Assembly (NCBI RefSeq): GCF_024171735.1
Contig: NZ_JAMTCH010000009.1
Location: forward strand, 1-64,000
DNA from: Prauserella alba
GTDB taxonomy: Bacteria > Actinomycetota > Actinomycetes > Mycobacteriales > Pseudonocardiaceae
Direction: 5' to 3'
DNA length: 64,000 nt
Shown here: positions 52,742-61,439 of the stretch, piece by piece
How the letters are laid out: each line of letters opens with the position of its first letter
Numbering within the stretch: the first letter of the stretch is position 1
Notes under the pieces: generated by a model
What the model was told of the DNA's origin: nothing
Databases searched by the model: none
Seen by the model: only the letters and a program-made list of their open reading frames with translations
Translations under genes and position numbers: made by a program

Positions 52742-53698
52742 TCACATGTTGGCGGCGCGGCGCAGCTCCGGGGCGAGGTTCTCACGGCGGATGCGCTGGT
52801 CGATGTAGATCAGCCCGGCGACCAGCGACATGAACGGGGTGACGATCGTGCTGGTGACGACGGTGCCGATCTCCTGGATGAACACCTCACCACCACTCGG
52901 CGCCTGGCCCGCTGGCGGCGCCGCCAGCGAGAACGGGAGGCCGATGACCAGACTCACGCCGACGCCGATGACCACGGCGACGAGCAGGAATCCGAACACC
53001 CGCCACCATGCGCCCTTGACCAGGGCCACCGAGCGCTTGATCGCCGAACCGATGGTGCCGCGTTCGAGCACCAGCGCAGCCGTGGCCAGGCTGAGGTAGA
53101 CCCACAGCGCGATCACCGGCAGGAGCGTCAGCAGCACGCCGAAGGCCCCCATCGTCGTGACCAGCAGCGCGCCGAACAACCCGGCGACGAGCACTTGGGC
53201 CACGGTGATGACCACGGACAGTCCGAGCACCGACAGCAGGCGTGGTTTGAGTTCGGCCCACGCCTCGCCGAACGTGATCGGCTTGCCGAGCACGGCCCTG
53301 CCCACCACGGTCATCAGCAGACCCGTGAGCACGGCCTGCACCAGCAGCATCACGGCGAGCTGGACGGCGAACGCCGGCAACATGTCGCTCAGCATGTTCT
53401 CCAGCTGCTGCATCTGCCGTTCCGGTGAGGCGGCGGGGTCGATCTCCGCGATGTCGGCGAGCATCGACCGCGTCACGAAGTAGGACACGACGGCGCTGAT
53501 CACCGCGATGACGAACGACGTGCCGAACACGATGCCGGCATACGACCGCATCGTGGTGAACGCACCGCCGACGACCTCGCCCAGCCGCAGCGGTTCCAGC
53601 GGGATCACCCCGGGCTGCCGCCCCTCGTTGGCGCCGCCCGACGACGGGTAGCGCGGCAGCTCGGAGTCACCGTTCGACATGCCACTCGAATCGCTCAT
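52742..53698 (-). CDS. Multi-helix membrane protein, paralogue B
   Basis: 318 residues, same layout as the neighbouring gene: PGVIPLEPLRLGEVVGGAFT, YAGIVFGTSFVIAVISAVVS, LLSVLGLSVVITVAQVLVAG, GAWWRVFGFLLVAVVIG, YIDQRIRREN. Differs mainly by a Gln/Asp-rich loop (SPERQMQQLENMLSDMLPAF) after the first helix. The two genes are 54 bp apart and probably form one transcript; the products may form a heteromer. Confidence 0.75.
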   Translation of the reverse strand: MSDSSGMSNGDSELPRYPSSGGANEGRQPGVIPLEPLRLGEVVGGAFTTMRSYAGIVFGTSFVIAVISAVVSYFVTRSMLADIAEIDPAASPERQMQQLENMLSDMLPAFAVQLAVMLLVQAVLTGLLMTVVGRAVLGKPITFGEAWAELKPRLLSVLGLSVVITVAQVLVAGLFGALLVTTMGAFGVLLTLLPVIALWVYLSLATAALVLERGTIGSAIKRSVALVKGAWWRVFGFLLVAVVIGVGVSLVIGLPFSLAAPPAGQAPSGGEVFIQEIGTVVTSTIVTPFMSLVAGLIYIDQRIRRENLAPELRRAANM

Positions 53699-53809
53699 AA
53701 CGCCGATCCTGCCATCCGGGTTCCACGCCGACCGGGCGACCGCGCCGTCACCACGCCCGTCTCACCTATGCTCTGCCGCGCACGCGATCATCACTGGGGA
53801 GCACACCGC

Positions 53810-54129
53810 ATGACGCAGCCACCGCCCGGCCCTCACGGTCCGCCGGGCCCGTACGACCCGTCCGGTGCAGACCCGCACCGCCACCCGGGTCCACCGGCCC
53901 CGCCCGGTCCGCCCGGTCCGCAGGGTCCGCACGTGCCGCCCGGCAACGGGGGCCATGGCCGGGCACTCCGCCACAGCCAGGCCCGCAACACCAGGGACCG
54001 CAACACCAGGGGCCTCAGCAGCACGGCCCGCCGCAGCAGAGCCCGCCACCGCACGGACCGCAACACCCCGGTGCCCCGCAGTACGGCCCGGCGCCACAGG
54101 GACCACCGCCGTACGGACCACCGCCGTAC
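53810..54129 (+). other. Frameshifted N-terminal part of the metallopeptidase gene
   Basis: ATG 53810 has GGGGAG 8 nt upstream and opens a Pro/Gly-rich frame (MTQPPPGPHGPPGPYDPSG). After the G5 run at 53948-53952 that frame turns into Arg-rich nonsense, while the Pro/Gln-rich reading (PGTPPQPGPQHQGPQ and on) continues in the frame of ATG 54130. One extra G in the run would join them perfectly. Either a real frameshift or a homopolymer sequencing error. Confidence 0.75.
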
Positions 54130-55155
54130 ATGCCTCCGCGTCCGCCGAAGTCGAACGGCCCGGCCGTCGCGGCCGCGCTCGGCGGTGTGGGCGCACTGGC
54201 CGTGGTCGTGGTCCTCATCGCAGCCCTGACCGGTGGCAGCGACCCGTCCGAGCGGTACGCCCACCGCGGCGTCGACGCACCGGCACCGACCACCACCGAG
54301 ACGACGCCGACCACCGAGACCTCCACCGAGGCGACCTCGCCGTCGAGCGAGACCGAGTCCAGCACGACGGGCAGCATCGTCACCTTCACCGAGGAGTCCG
54401 GCGGTGTCGACGCACCCGCCGGTCCCGAGAAGGTCTACAAGCTGGGCCACCACCCGCTGTTCCAGAACACCGACGGCGGTCTCACCGCGAACGCGTGCCC
54501 GCTGCCGGCGTGGCAGGACACCACCGCGGCCGCCGAAGCCTTCCTCACCGCGGCGACCGACTGCCTGAACACCACGTGGGGCGACCTGCTGCGCGCCTAC
54601 AACCTGCCGTTCGAACGGCCGACGCTGCGCTTCCCGAGCGGCCGGTCGTACAGCACACCGTGTGGCAGTCAGCAGGTCGACATCACGCAGGCAGCCCTGT
54701 ACTGCCGGGGCAATCTGTACATGCCGATCGACGGGCTGCAGTTCGACCAGCGGCCGAACCAGCCGGGCGTCCACCTCGCATTGCTGGCCCACGAATACGG
54801 ACACCACGTTCAGCACATGTCCGGGATATCCGAAACGGCCTGGCGGCAGATCGAGAACGCAGGTGGGCTCGGCACGGCGAAGGGCGACAGGGTGTCCCGC
54901 CGGCTGGAACTGCAGGCACAGTGCTTCTCCGGAATGTTCATGGGGTCCCACACCGGGCGCAGCGGCCCGAACGGCATCACCCAGAGCATGCTCGACAACG
55001 CCTGGAACGAGCAGCAGACCCGGGGCGACGACACGTCCGGCACCAACGATCACGGCTCGAACGCGAACTATGCGGCCTGGTGGCAGCAGGGCAGCCGGGA
55101 CAACCGTCTTTACCAGTGCAACACGTGGCTCGCCGAGGCGGGCTCGGTGTCCTGA
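54130..55155 (+). CDS. Neutral zinc metallopeptidase (YpfJ/KPN_02809-like), copy 1
   Basis: 341 residues from ATG 54130; the intact protein probably began at 53810 with a Pro/Gln-rich cytoplasmic leader. One membrane helix (AAALGGVGALAVVVVLIAAL), a Thr/Ser/Glu linker, then the peptidase domain (about 115-335) with the zinc motif LLAHEYGHHVQHMSG (HExxH), conserved Cys (NACPLP, ATDCLN, ALYCRG, CFSGMFMG) and the closing NYAAWWQQG. It should face outside the membrane. A second copy follows 145 bp downstream. Confidence 0.82.
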   Translation: MPPRPPKSNGPAVAAALGGVGALAVVVVLIAALTGGSDPSERYAHRGVDAPAPTTTETTPTTETSTEATSPSSETESSTTGSIVTFTEESGGVDAPAGPEKVYKLGHHPLFQNTDGGLTANACPLPAWQDTTAAAEAFLTAATDCLNTTWGDLLRAYNLPFERPTLRFPSGRSYSTPCGSQQVDITQAALYCRGNLYMPIDGLQFDQRPNQPGVHLALLAHEYGHHVQHMSGISETAWRQIENAGGLGTAKGDRVSRRLELQAQCFSGMFMGSHTGRSGPNGITQSMLDNAWNEQQTRGDDTSGTNDHGSNANYAAWWQQGSRDNRLYQCNTWLAEAGSVS

Positions 55156-55299
55156 CGGTCCGGTTCACGGCGCTCCGACCGGTTTCCCCGGTCCACAATG
55201 ACCACCCGACGGAGCGTCGGCGCCGTTCACACCCGGCCTGCCCCTAGGGTGCCCCGCTATGGTGGTGGAGGCGACCAGCGAGGCGGACGGGGCCGCGAC

Positions 55300-56271
55300 A
55301 TGACAGATCCCGGATCGGACACGCCGTCCGGCGACGATTCCGGCGACACGACCAGTTCGGGACACGCGCGGCGCGGCGGCACCCGCACCCGCGTGCCGAT
55401 CGTCGTGTTCTCCCTTGCGGGGGTCGTACTGCTCGCGCTGGCGACCGTGCTCGCCGTGGTCACCTTCACCGGCGACGACGAACCCGGCGGCGCGCCGTCG
55501 GGTGGCGGCAACGCGGGTTCGGCACGCGCAACGGAAACGGTGCCCGGCAACATCCGCGCCCTCGGCGACCGGCCCGTGCTCAAGGACCCCGACGCCGGGC
55601 TGCAGGCCATCACGTGTTCGCTGCCCGAGTGGCGGAGCAACCCGCCGGCGGCCGAACGCTTCTTCACCGCCGCCACCGACTGTCTCAACCGCGCGTGGGA
55701 GCCGTTCCTGCGCCGCTACGACCTGCCGTTCCGCGAGCCGACGCTGCATTTCCCCGACGGCGCCTCGTTCCGCACGCCGTGCGGCGACATCCGCGTCGAC
55801 GTGACGACCGCGGCCTACTACTGCAACGACCACCTCTACGTGCCGTTCGACGGGCTGCAGACCGACTACTACGGCCGCCAGGCAGGCATCTACCTGTCCG
55901 TGCTGGCCCACGAGTACGGACACCACGTGCAGGAGGTCGCGGGGATCATGGACGGCGTGTGGGCGCAGATCAACGCGGTCGGCCAGCACAGCGAACAGGG
56001 TCAGGACCTGTCGCGCAGGCGGGAGCTGCAGGCGCAGTGTTTCTCAGGCATGTTCATGGGCGCCCACACCGGGCGCAGTGGCCCGCAGGGCGTGACCCAG
56101 CAGATGTTCGACGCCGCCTGGTACGACCAGGACACCCGCGGCGACGACACGTCCGGGACCAGCGACCACGGATCGAACGCCAACTATGCGGCCTGGTGGC
56201 GGGCGGGGGCGGAATCGAACCGCATCGTCGACTGCAACACTTTCACCGCCCCGGCCTCGAAGGTGTCCTGA
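55300..56271 (+). CDS. Neutral zinc metallopeptidase (YpfJ/KPN_02809-like), copy 2
   Basis: 323 residues, paralogue of the preceding gene. Short acidic N-terminus, one helix (IVVFSLAGVVLLALATVLAV), Gly/Ser linker, and the domain with VLAHEYGHHVQEVAG (HExxH), CSLPEW, ATDCLNRAWEPF, YYCNDHLYVPFDGLQ and CFSGMFMGAHTGRSGPQG. It lacks the Pro/Gln-rich leader of copy 1. The start ATG 55300 has only a weak purine stretch upstream. Confidence 0.88.
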   Translation: MTDPGSDTPSGDDSGDTTSSGHARRGGTRTRVPIVVFSLAGVVLLALATVLAVVTFTGDDEPGGAPSGGGNAGSARATETVPGNIRALGDRPVLKDPDAGLQAITCSLPEWRSNPPAAERFFTAATDCLNRAWEPFLRRYDLPFREPTLHFPDGASFRTPCGDIRVDVTTAAYYCNDHLYVPFDGLQTDYYGRQAGIYLSVLAHEYGHHVQEVAGIMDGVWAQINAVGQHSEQGQDLSRRRELQAQCFSGMFMGAHTGRSGPQGVTQQMFDAAWYDQDTRGDDTSGTSDHGSNANYAAWWRAGAESNRIVDCNTFTAPASKVS

Positions 56272-56284
56272 CCCGGCGCGAGCG

Positions 56285-56773
56285 TTACGCGAGCCGTGCG
56301 GGGACGCCGCCTTGCCGGGGTCCCCGGATCACGAGGAACGCGTACATGCCACCCGCCGCGCCGCTCAGCACGAGCAGCGCCATTCCGAGTGGCCTGCCCA
56401 GCTCACTCATACCGGCATCCGTGCTGGCCAGGTGCACCGAGAGTGGCTCACCGGTGGGGTCTGCCGGTTCGTCGGGCACGGCGATACGCACCGTCTCGTC
56501 CTTGTTGTGCCCGCAACCGCTGAGGGTGCCCGTCCTGGTGGTGCCGTCGTCGGTGAACCGCACGGTCTCCCCCGCGGCCCCGTCGGTGCAGTCCGTGGGA
56601 CCGGTGACGGTCGCCTCGACGGTGCGGTGGTCCGCACCGCCGGCCGTGGCGAACAGCGACGGGCCAGCCAGCCACGCCAGGGCCGTGATGACGAGCCCGG
56701 CGACGACCGCCATCCCGGCCGACCGCCAGCCGACGGCGATCGCCGGTTTGCCCGATTCCGCTTGTTGCCGCAC
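56285..56773 (-). CDS. Small two-helix membrane protein
   Basis: 162 residues. Helix 1 about 18-40 (GMAVVAGLVITALAWLAGPS), an extracytoplasmic domain with a Cys pair (PTDCTDGAA, LSGCGHNKDE), and helix 2 about 128-148 (GMALLVLSGAAGGMYAFLVI). No family recognised. Convergent to the second metallopeptidase with a 13-bp gap. Confidence 0.7.
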   Translation of the reverse strand: MRQQAESGKPAIAVGWRSAGMAVVAGLVITALAWLAGPSLFATAGGADHRTVEATVTGPTDCTDGAAGETVRFTDDGTTRTGTLSGCGHNKDETVRIAVPDEPADPTGEPLSVHLASTDAGMSELGRPLGMALLVLSGAAGGMYAFLVIRGPRQGGVPARLA

Positions 56774-56961
56774 GCGCCCAATCGTCGCAGATATCGCGGC
56801 ACCGGCCCAGAAAAGCCGGGGCAGCCAACATCACACCGCGACCGCGCAGCGTGACCACCCGCGGCTCGTCCGGCTCGCCCCACCCGGCGGGCTGTTCGCC
56901 CAGCTCAACCCGCCGACAACGGCAGCGACGGCCCGGATGACGAGCTCAGCGCCCGCCACCG

Positions 56962-58041
56962 TCAGCGTTCCTCGTCGTCACCCGGTCCCGCAGTGTGACG
57001 GACATACAGCAGGCGGTCACCGGGTTCGAGTGCGTCGGCTTCGGGCGCATCCACCCGATAGAGCTGCCCCGCGCGGACGAGTCCGAGCACCGTGTCGGGC
57101 AGATGCCGCGGGGAACCGCCCTCCTCCTTCGGGGTCACCGGCCGCTCCGCGATCGCCAGACCGGTCTCCGGGGTGAGCAGGTCCTCGACCATGTCGACCA
57201 CCAGCGGGGTGCGCGTGGCCATACCCAGCAGCCTGCCCGCCGTCTCACTGGAGACCACGACCTGATCGGCACCCGACTGCTTCAGCAGGTGCACGTTCTC
57301 CGCCTCCCGCACCGACGCCAGAATGCTCGCCTTCGGCGCCAGCTCGCGCGCGGTCAGGGTGACCAGGACCGCGGTGTCGTCGCGGTTCGGCGCGATGACC
57401 ACCGACCGGGCCCGTTGCACCCCGGCGACCCGCAACACGTCGGCACGCGTGGCGCTGCCGTGGACGGTGATCAGGCCGAGCGCGCTGGCGGCGTCGAGCG
57501 CCTGCTGGTCGGTGTCGACGACCACGACCTGGTTCGCCTCGACGTCCTGTTCTGCCAGGAGCGCGTTGATCGCCGACCGGCCCTTCGTGCCGAATCCGAC
57601 GACCACCACATGGTCTCGCACCTTGTTCCTCCATTTCTGGATCCGCAGCGCCTGGCGGGAACGCTCCGTCAGCACTTCCAGTGTGGTGCCGACCAGCACG
57701 ATCAGGAACGCCACCCGCAGCGGGGTGACGACCACGATGTTGATCAGCCGCGCGAAATCGGTCACCGGTGCGATGTCGCCGTAGCCGGTCGTCGACAACG
57801 ACACCGTCGCGTAGTAGACGGCATCGAGGAACGAGATGCCGTCCCCGTTGCTGTCGGTGTACCCGTCGCGGCCGATGTACACGATGATCACGGCCACGAA
57901 CAGGAACAACAGCGCGCCGACGATGCGCCGGACGATCGCGTTGAGCGGGCTGACCTTCGCATCCGGCATCCGGATGACCCCGACCAACGCGTGGCCCGGC
58001 TGTTCGGGCAGCGGCCGCTGCCGGAGCAGTCCCTTGATCAC
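56962..58041 (-). CDS. Potassium channel with TrkA-N (RCK) domain
   Basis: 359 residues from GTG 58041 (AGGG upstream; an in-frame TTG 9 nt earlier is possible). Two-helix pore: VGALLFLFVAVIIVYIG, pore loop with filter STTGYGDIAPV, and a second helix LINIVVVTPLRVAFLIVLVG. The RCK/TrkA-N domain follows (HVVVVGFGTKGRSAINALLA with the GxGxxG pattern; acidic VVVDTDQQAL) and a TrkA-C-like end. Rv3200c counterpart, next to the adn genes. Confidence 0.93.
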   Translation of the reverse strand: MIKGLLRQRPLPEQPGHALVGVIRMPDAKVSPLNAIVRRIVGALLFLFVAVIIVYIGRDGYTDSNGDGISFLDAVYYATVSLSTTGYGDIAPVTDFARLINIVVVTPLRVAFLIVLVGTTLEVLTERSRQALRIQKWRNKVRDHVVVVGFGTKGRSAINALLAEQDVEANQVVVVDTDQQALDAASALGLITVHGSATRADVLRVAGVQRARSVVIAPNRDDTAVLVTLTARELAPKASILASVREAENVHLLKQSGADQVVVSSETAGRLLGMATRTPLVVDMVEDLLTPETGLAIAERPVTPKEEGGSPRHLPDTVLGLVRAGQLYRVDAPEADALEPGDRLLYVRHTAGPGDDEER

Positions 58042-58052
58042 GCTGAGCAACC

Positions 58053-61000
58053 CTAGCCGCTATCGTCCACCGATCGCAGCAACGCGCGCAAACCGTCGGC
58101 GTCGGCCAGGTCGGCCGGACGGACGGTGCGGTCGTGGCGCACGTAGTGGAACGCGGCACGCACCTTCTCCAGGGGAGTACCGGACAGCCCCGCCCAAGCG
58201 AGCCGGTACGCCGCGAGCTGCACCGACACCGCCTGCATCGCCGATTCGTCCGGCACGCCGCCGGTCTTCCAGTCGACGACGGTCCACCCACCGTCGTCGT
58301 CGGCGAACACCGCATCCATGCGACCACGCACCGTGACACCGTCGACGACCGTGGAGAACGGCACCTCGACGTCGTGCGGAGTGCGGTGCGCCCACTCGCT
58401 GCGTTCGAACGCCTGCCGCAGCGCGTCCAGTTCCCCGTCCGGAGCCTCCCCCGGATCGGCCGCGCCGGGCAGATCGTCGAGGTCGAACAACCGGTCCCCC
58501 GCGAACCGGCGTTCCAGCCAGCCGTGGAACGCGGTACCGCGGCGCGCGTAGGCGTTCGGCGGGAACGGCAGCGGCCGCCGCAGCCGCCGGGCGAGTTCGT
58601 CGGGCCGGTCCGCGAGTTCGACGAGCTGGCTCACCGACAGCTGCCCAGGCAGGGCGATGTCCTCCGTGCGGCCGGAGGCACGTTCACGCTCGGCCAGCAG
58701 GACGTCCGTGTCGGCCGCCCAACCCTCCGGATCGCCGTCCTCGGGTGGCGCGTCCTCGGGTGGCGGCGCCTCGGGAGACTCGGCCGGATCCGGGAACGAA
58801 TCGCCGAGTGGCAGCGCGAGCTGATCGTGCTCGTCCGCCGTGGCCGCGGACTCCGGCACGGCGGACTCCGGCGCCGCCCGGGTCCCGGCGGCCGGTGTGG
58901 CGTCCGCGGGGTCGGCGTCCAGTACGGCGAGGGCGTCCAGTACCGCGTCGGCGCCGTCCCGGACGGCGTCCCTGCGCGTGCCGAGAGGGTCGGCGGGCCA
59001 GGTCACCGGTTCGGCGTTCTCCCCTGCGAGGGGATTCTCGGCGCCCTCCTCGGGTGCGTCGGCCCACGTGGTGATCGTGCCGATCGTCTCCTCGGCGCCG
59101 ACGGCCTCGGCGACCTCGGTCAGGAACGCCGACGGCCCCTTCGGAGAGCCGCTGGTCTCGCCCCACCAGTGCCCGGACACGAGCAGGTGCTGTTCGCTGC
59201 GGGTCAGCGCGACGTAGCAGAGCCTGCGCTCCTCCTCGGCGTGCCGATCGGCGAACGCTGCCTCGTGTTCCTTGCAGGCGTCGAGGACCTCCTTGCGGTT
59301 CTCGTCGCCGCGCAGTGGCAGTTCGGGCAGGTCCTGGCTGTCGCCACGCAGCGGAGCGGGCAGTTCGGTGACGGTCCGCAGCCACGAGGACGACCGCCGG
59401 TCTCCCGGGAACACGCCCTTCACCAGGTGCGGCACGGCCACGACCCGCCATTCGAGGCCCTTCGACGAGTGCACCGTGAGCACCTGCACCCGGTCGGCGG
59501 CCACCTCGACCTCGCCGGGCGGCAGCCCGTCCTCGGCGTGCTCGGCGGTGGCGAGATAGTCCACGAACGACAGCAGTGTGCCGGTGGGCGAGTTCTCGGC
59601 GTACTCGGTGACGACGTCGGCGAACGCGTCGAGGTGCGCCCGTCCCGCGCCGCCGGGCCGCGACATCGCCTCGACGTCGAGCAGCATGGTGCGTTCGACG
59701 TCGGCGACCAGTTCGGGCAACGGCTGGTCGAGCCGCCTGCGCAGCGCACCGAGTTCCTTGCTGAGCCGCGTGATGCGGGCGAAACCGGTCTCGGAGTACC
59801 GCCCCGGCTCGCCGGGGTCGTCGAGCGCGTCGACCAGACCGGCTTCCTCGGCGCGTTCGGTGACGATGTCGTCGCCGTCGGCGGAGAGCTCGTTCGCCCT
59901 GCGCCACAGCGCACCGAGGTCGGCCGCGGCGATCCGCCAACGAGCCCCGGTCAGCAACCGTGCCGCAGCGGTGCCGGACAGCGGTTCGGCCAGCACCCGC
60001 AGGGTCGCGACGAGGTCGGCCACCTCCGGTTCGTCGAGCAGCCCGCCGAGACCGACGACCTCGACCGGCAGGCCCCGGGCGCGCAGCCGCTCGGCCACCG
60101 GGGCCATGTCGGCACGGCGCCGCACCAGCACGGCAGCCGTGGGCGGCGCACCCGTCGCATCCCGTTCGGCGTACCAGATCCCGGCGAGTTCGTCGGCGAG
60201 CCACTCGCGTTCGGCCCGCACGTCCGGCAGCAGTCCACATCGGACGTCTGCGGTGGGCGCGCCGTCACGGGCACGGAGCCGCTGCACGCCGAGCCCGCCC
60301 GCACGCAGCGGTTCGGCGACCACGTTGGCGAGGGTCAGCACCTCGGGCGGGTTCCGGAAGCTGGTGAGCATGCCGTATTCGCGGGCAGGCAGACTGCGCC
60401 CGGTCTCGCCGTCCGCGCGCGGGAAGTCGGTGGTGAACCGGGGCAGATTCGCCGCGCTCGCGCCGCGCCACCCGTAGATCGCCTGCGCAGGGTCGCCCAC
60501 GGCGGTCACGGGCAGCGCCTCGGCACAGCTACCCCCGAACAGTGACCGCAGCAGCACCCGCTGGGCGTGGCCGGTGTCCTGGTACTCGTCGAGCAGCACG
60601 GCGCCGTAGCGTTCGCGTTCGGTGGCGACGACCTCCGGATGCCCTTCGGCGAGCCGGGCGGCCAGCGACATCTGGTCGGCGAAGTCGAGTGCCCCTTCGG
60701 CGCGCTTGCGCTGCTTGTAGGCGTCCACGAGGGGCAGCAGCGAGAGCCGGAACCGTTGCGGCGTCAGGATCTTCTGCAGATCGACGGGCATCGCCGCACG
60801 CTGGCCCTTGGCCCGAGGTGCGTTCTCGATCAGTTCGCACAGCCACGTCGTGTGCTCGGCCAGCCGTTCCTCGTCGACGAGGTGCTCCGCGAGTTCGCCC
60901 GTCAGCCCGAGCAGCTGCGCCGTCACACTGGCGGGCACCAGCTCGGTGTCGAGGTCGTGGTCCCACGTCGACACCACGCGGTGCGCCAGCCGCCACGACG

Positions 61001-61439
61001 CGGTCTCCGACAGCAACCGCGCACCGGGCTGGACCGGCAGCCGCAACCCGTGTTCACCGAGCAGCCGCCCTGCGTAGGCGTGGTACGTCAGCACCGTGGG
61101 TTCGCCCGCGAGCACCGCGGCCCGCCGCGTGCCGCCGGGGTCGATGCGGTCGAGCAGACCCGACCCGGCGAGCACGCGCAGGCGGGCGCGTACCCGGTCG
61201 GCCAGCTGCCGCGCCGCCTTGCGGGTGAACGTCAGCCCCAGGACGCGTTCGGGCGTGACGAGGCCGTTGGCGACCAGCCACACGACACGCGCGGCCATCG
61301 TCTCCGTCTTGCCCGCACCCGCACCGGCGACGACCAGTGACGGCTCCGGCGGCGCGGCGATCACCGCGGCCTGTTCGTCGGTCGGCGTCGGCAGGCCGAG
61401 GGCGTCTGCGACCTCGGCGGGGCTCACCAGCTGTGTCAC
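58053..61439 (-). CDS. adnB: ATP-dependent helicase-nuclease subunit AdnB
   Basis: 1128 residues. With AdnA it forms the actinobacterial motor-nuclease that resects double-strand breaks. UvrD-type motifs: Walker A VVAGAGAGKTETMAARV (about 40), LLDEYQDTGHAQRVLLRSLF (motif II), GDPAQAIYGWRGAS (III), TVHSSKGLEWRVVAVPHLV (V), CYVALTRSEQHL (VI). C-terminal RecB nuclease domain with DAVFADDDGGWTVVDWKTGG (catalytic Asp and Lys). A Glu/Pro/Ala-rich insert sits at about 790-930. GTG 61439 overlaps the adnA stop (GTGA). Confidence 0.94.
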   Translation of the reverse strand: MTQLVSPAEVADALGLPTPTDEQAAVIAAPPEPSLVVAGAGAGKTETMAARVVWLVANGLVTPERVLGLTFTRKAARQLADRVRARLRVLAGSGLLDRIDPGGTRRAAVLAGEPTVLTYHAYAGRLLGEHGLRLPVQPGARLLSETASWRLAHRVVSTWDHDLDTELVPASVTAQLLGLTGELAEHLVDEERLAEHTTWLCELIENAPRAKGQRAAMPVDLQKILTPQRFRLSLLPLVDAYKQRKRAEGALDFADQMSLAARLAEGHPEVVATERERYGAVLLDEYQDTGHAQRVLLRSLFGGSCAEALPVTAVGDPAQAIYGWRGASAANLPRFTTDFPRADGETGRSLPAREYGMLTSFRNPPEVLTLANVVAEPLRAGGLGVQRLRARDGAPTADVRCGLLPDVRAEREWLADELAGIWYAERDATGAPPTAAVLVRRRADMAPVAERLRARGLPVEVVGLGGLLDEPEVADLVATLRVLAEPLSGTAAARLLTGARWRIAAADLGALWRRANELSADGDDIVTERAEEAGLVDALDDPGEPGRYSETGFARITRLSKELGALRRRLDQPLPELVADVERTMLLDVEAMSRPGGAGRAHLDAFADVVTEYAENSPTGTLLSFVDYLATAEHAEDGLPPGEVEVAADRVQVLTVHSSKGLEWRVVAVPHLVKGVFPGDRRSSSWLRTVTELPAPLRGDSQDLPELPLRGDENRKEVLDACKEHEAAFADRHAEEERRLCYVALTRSEQHLLVSGHWWGETSGSPKGPSAFLTEVAEAVGAEETIGTITTWADAPEEGAENPLAGENAEPVTWPADPLGTRRDAVRDGADAVLDALAVLDADPADATPAAGTRAAPESAVPESAATADEHDQLALPLGDSFPDPAESPEAPPPEDAPPEDGDPEGWAADTDVLLAERERASGRTEDIALPGQLSVSQLVELADRPDELARRLRRPLPFPPNAYARRGTAFHGWLERRFAGDRLFDLDDLPGAADPGEAPDGELDALRQAFERSEWAHRTPHDVEVPFSTVVDGVTVRGRMDAVFADDDGGWTVVDWKTGGVPDESAMQAVSVQLAAYRLAWAGLSGTPLEKVRAAFHYVRHDRTVRPADLADADGLRALLRSVDDSG

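Noticed and set aside
58134-60545. 803-codon open frame antisense to adnB
   Set aside because: Shadow of the adnB codon bias; no recognisable domain or ribosome-binding site.
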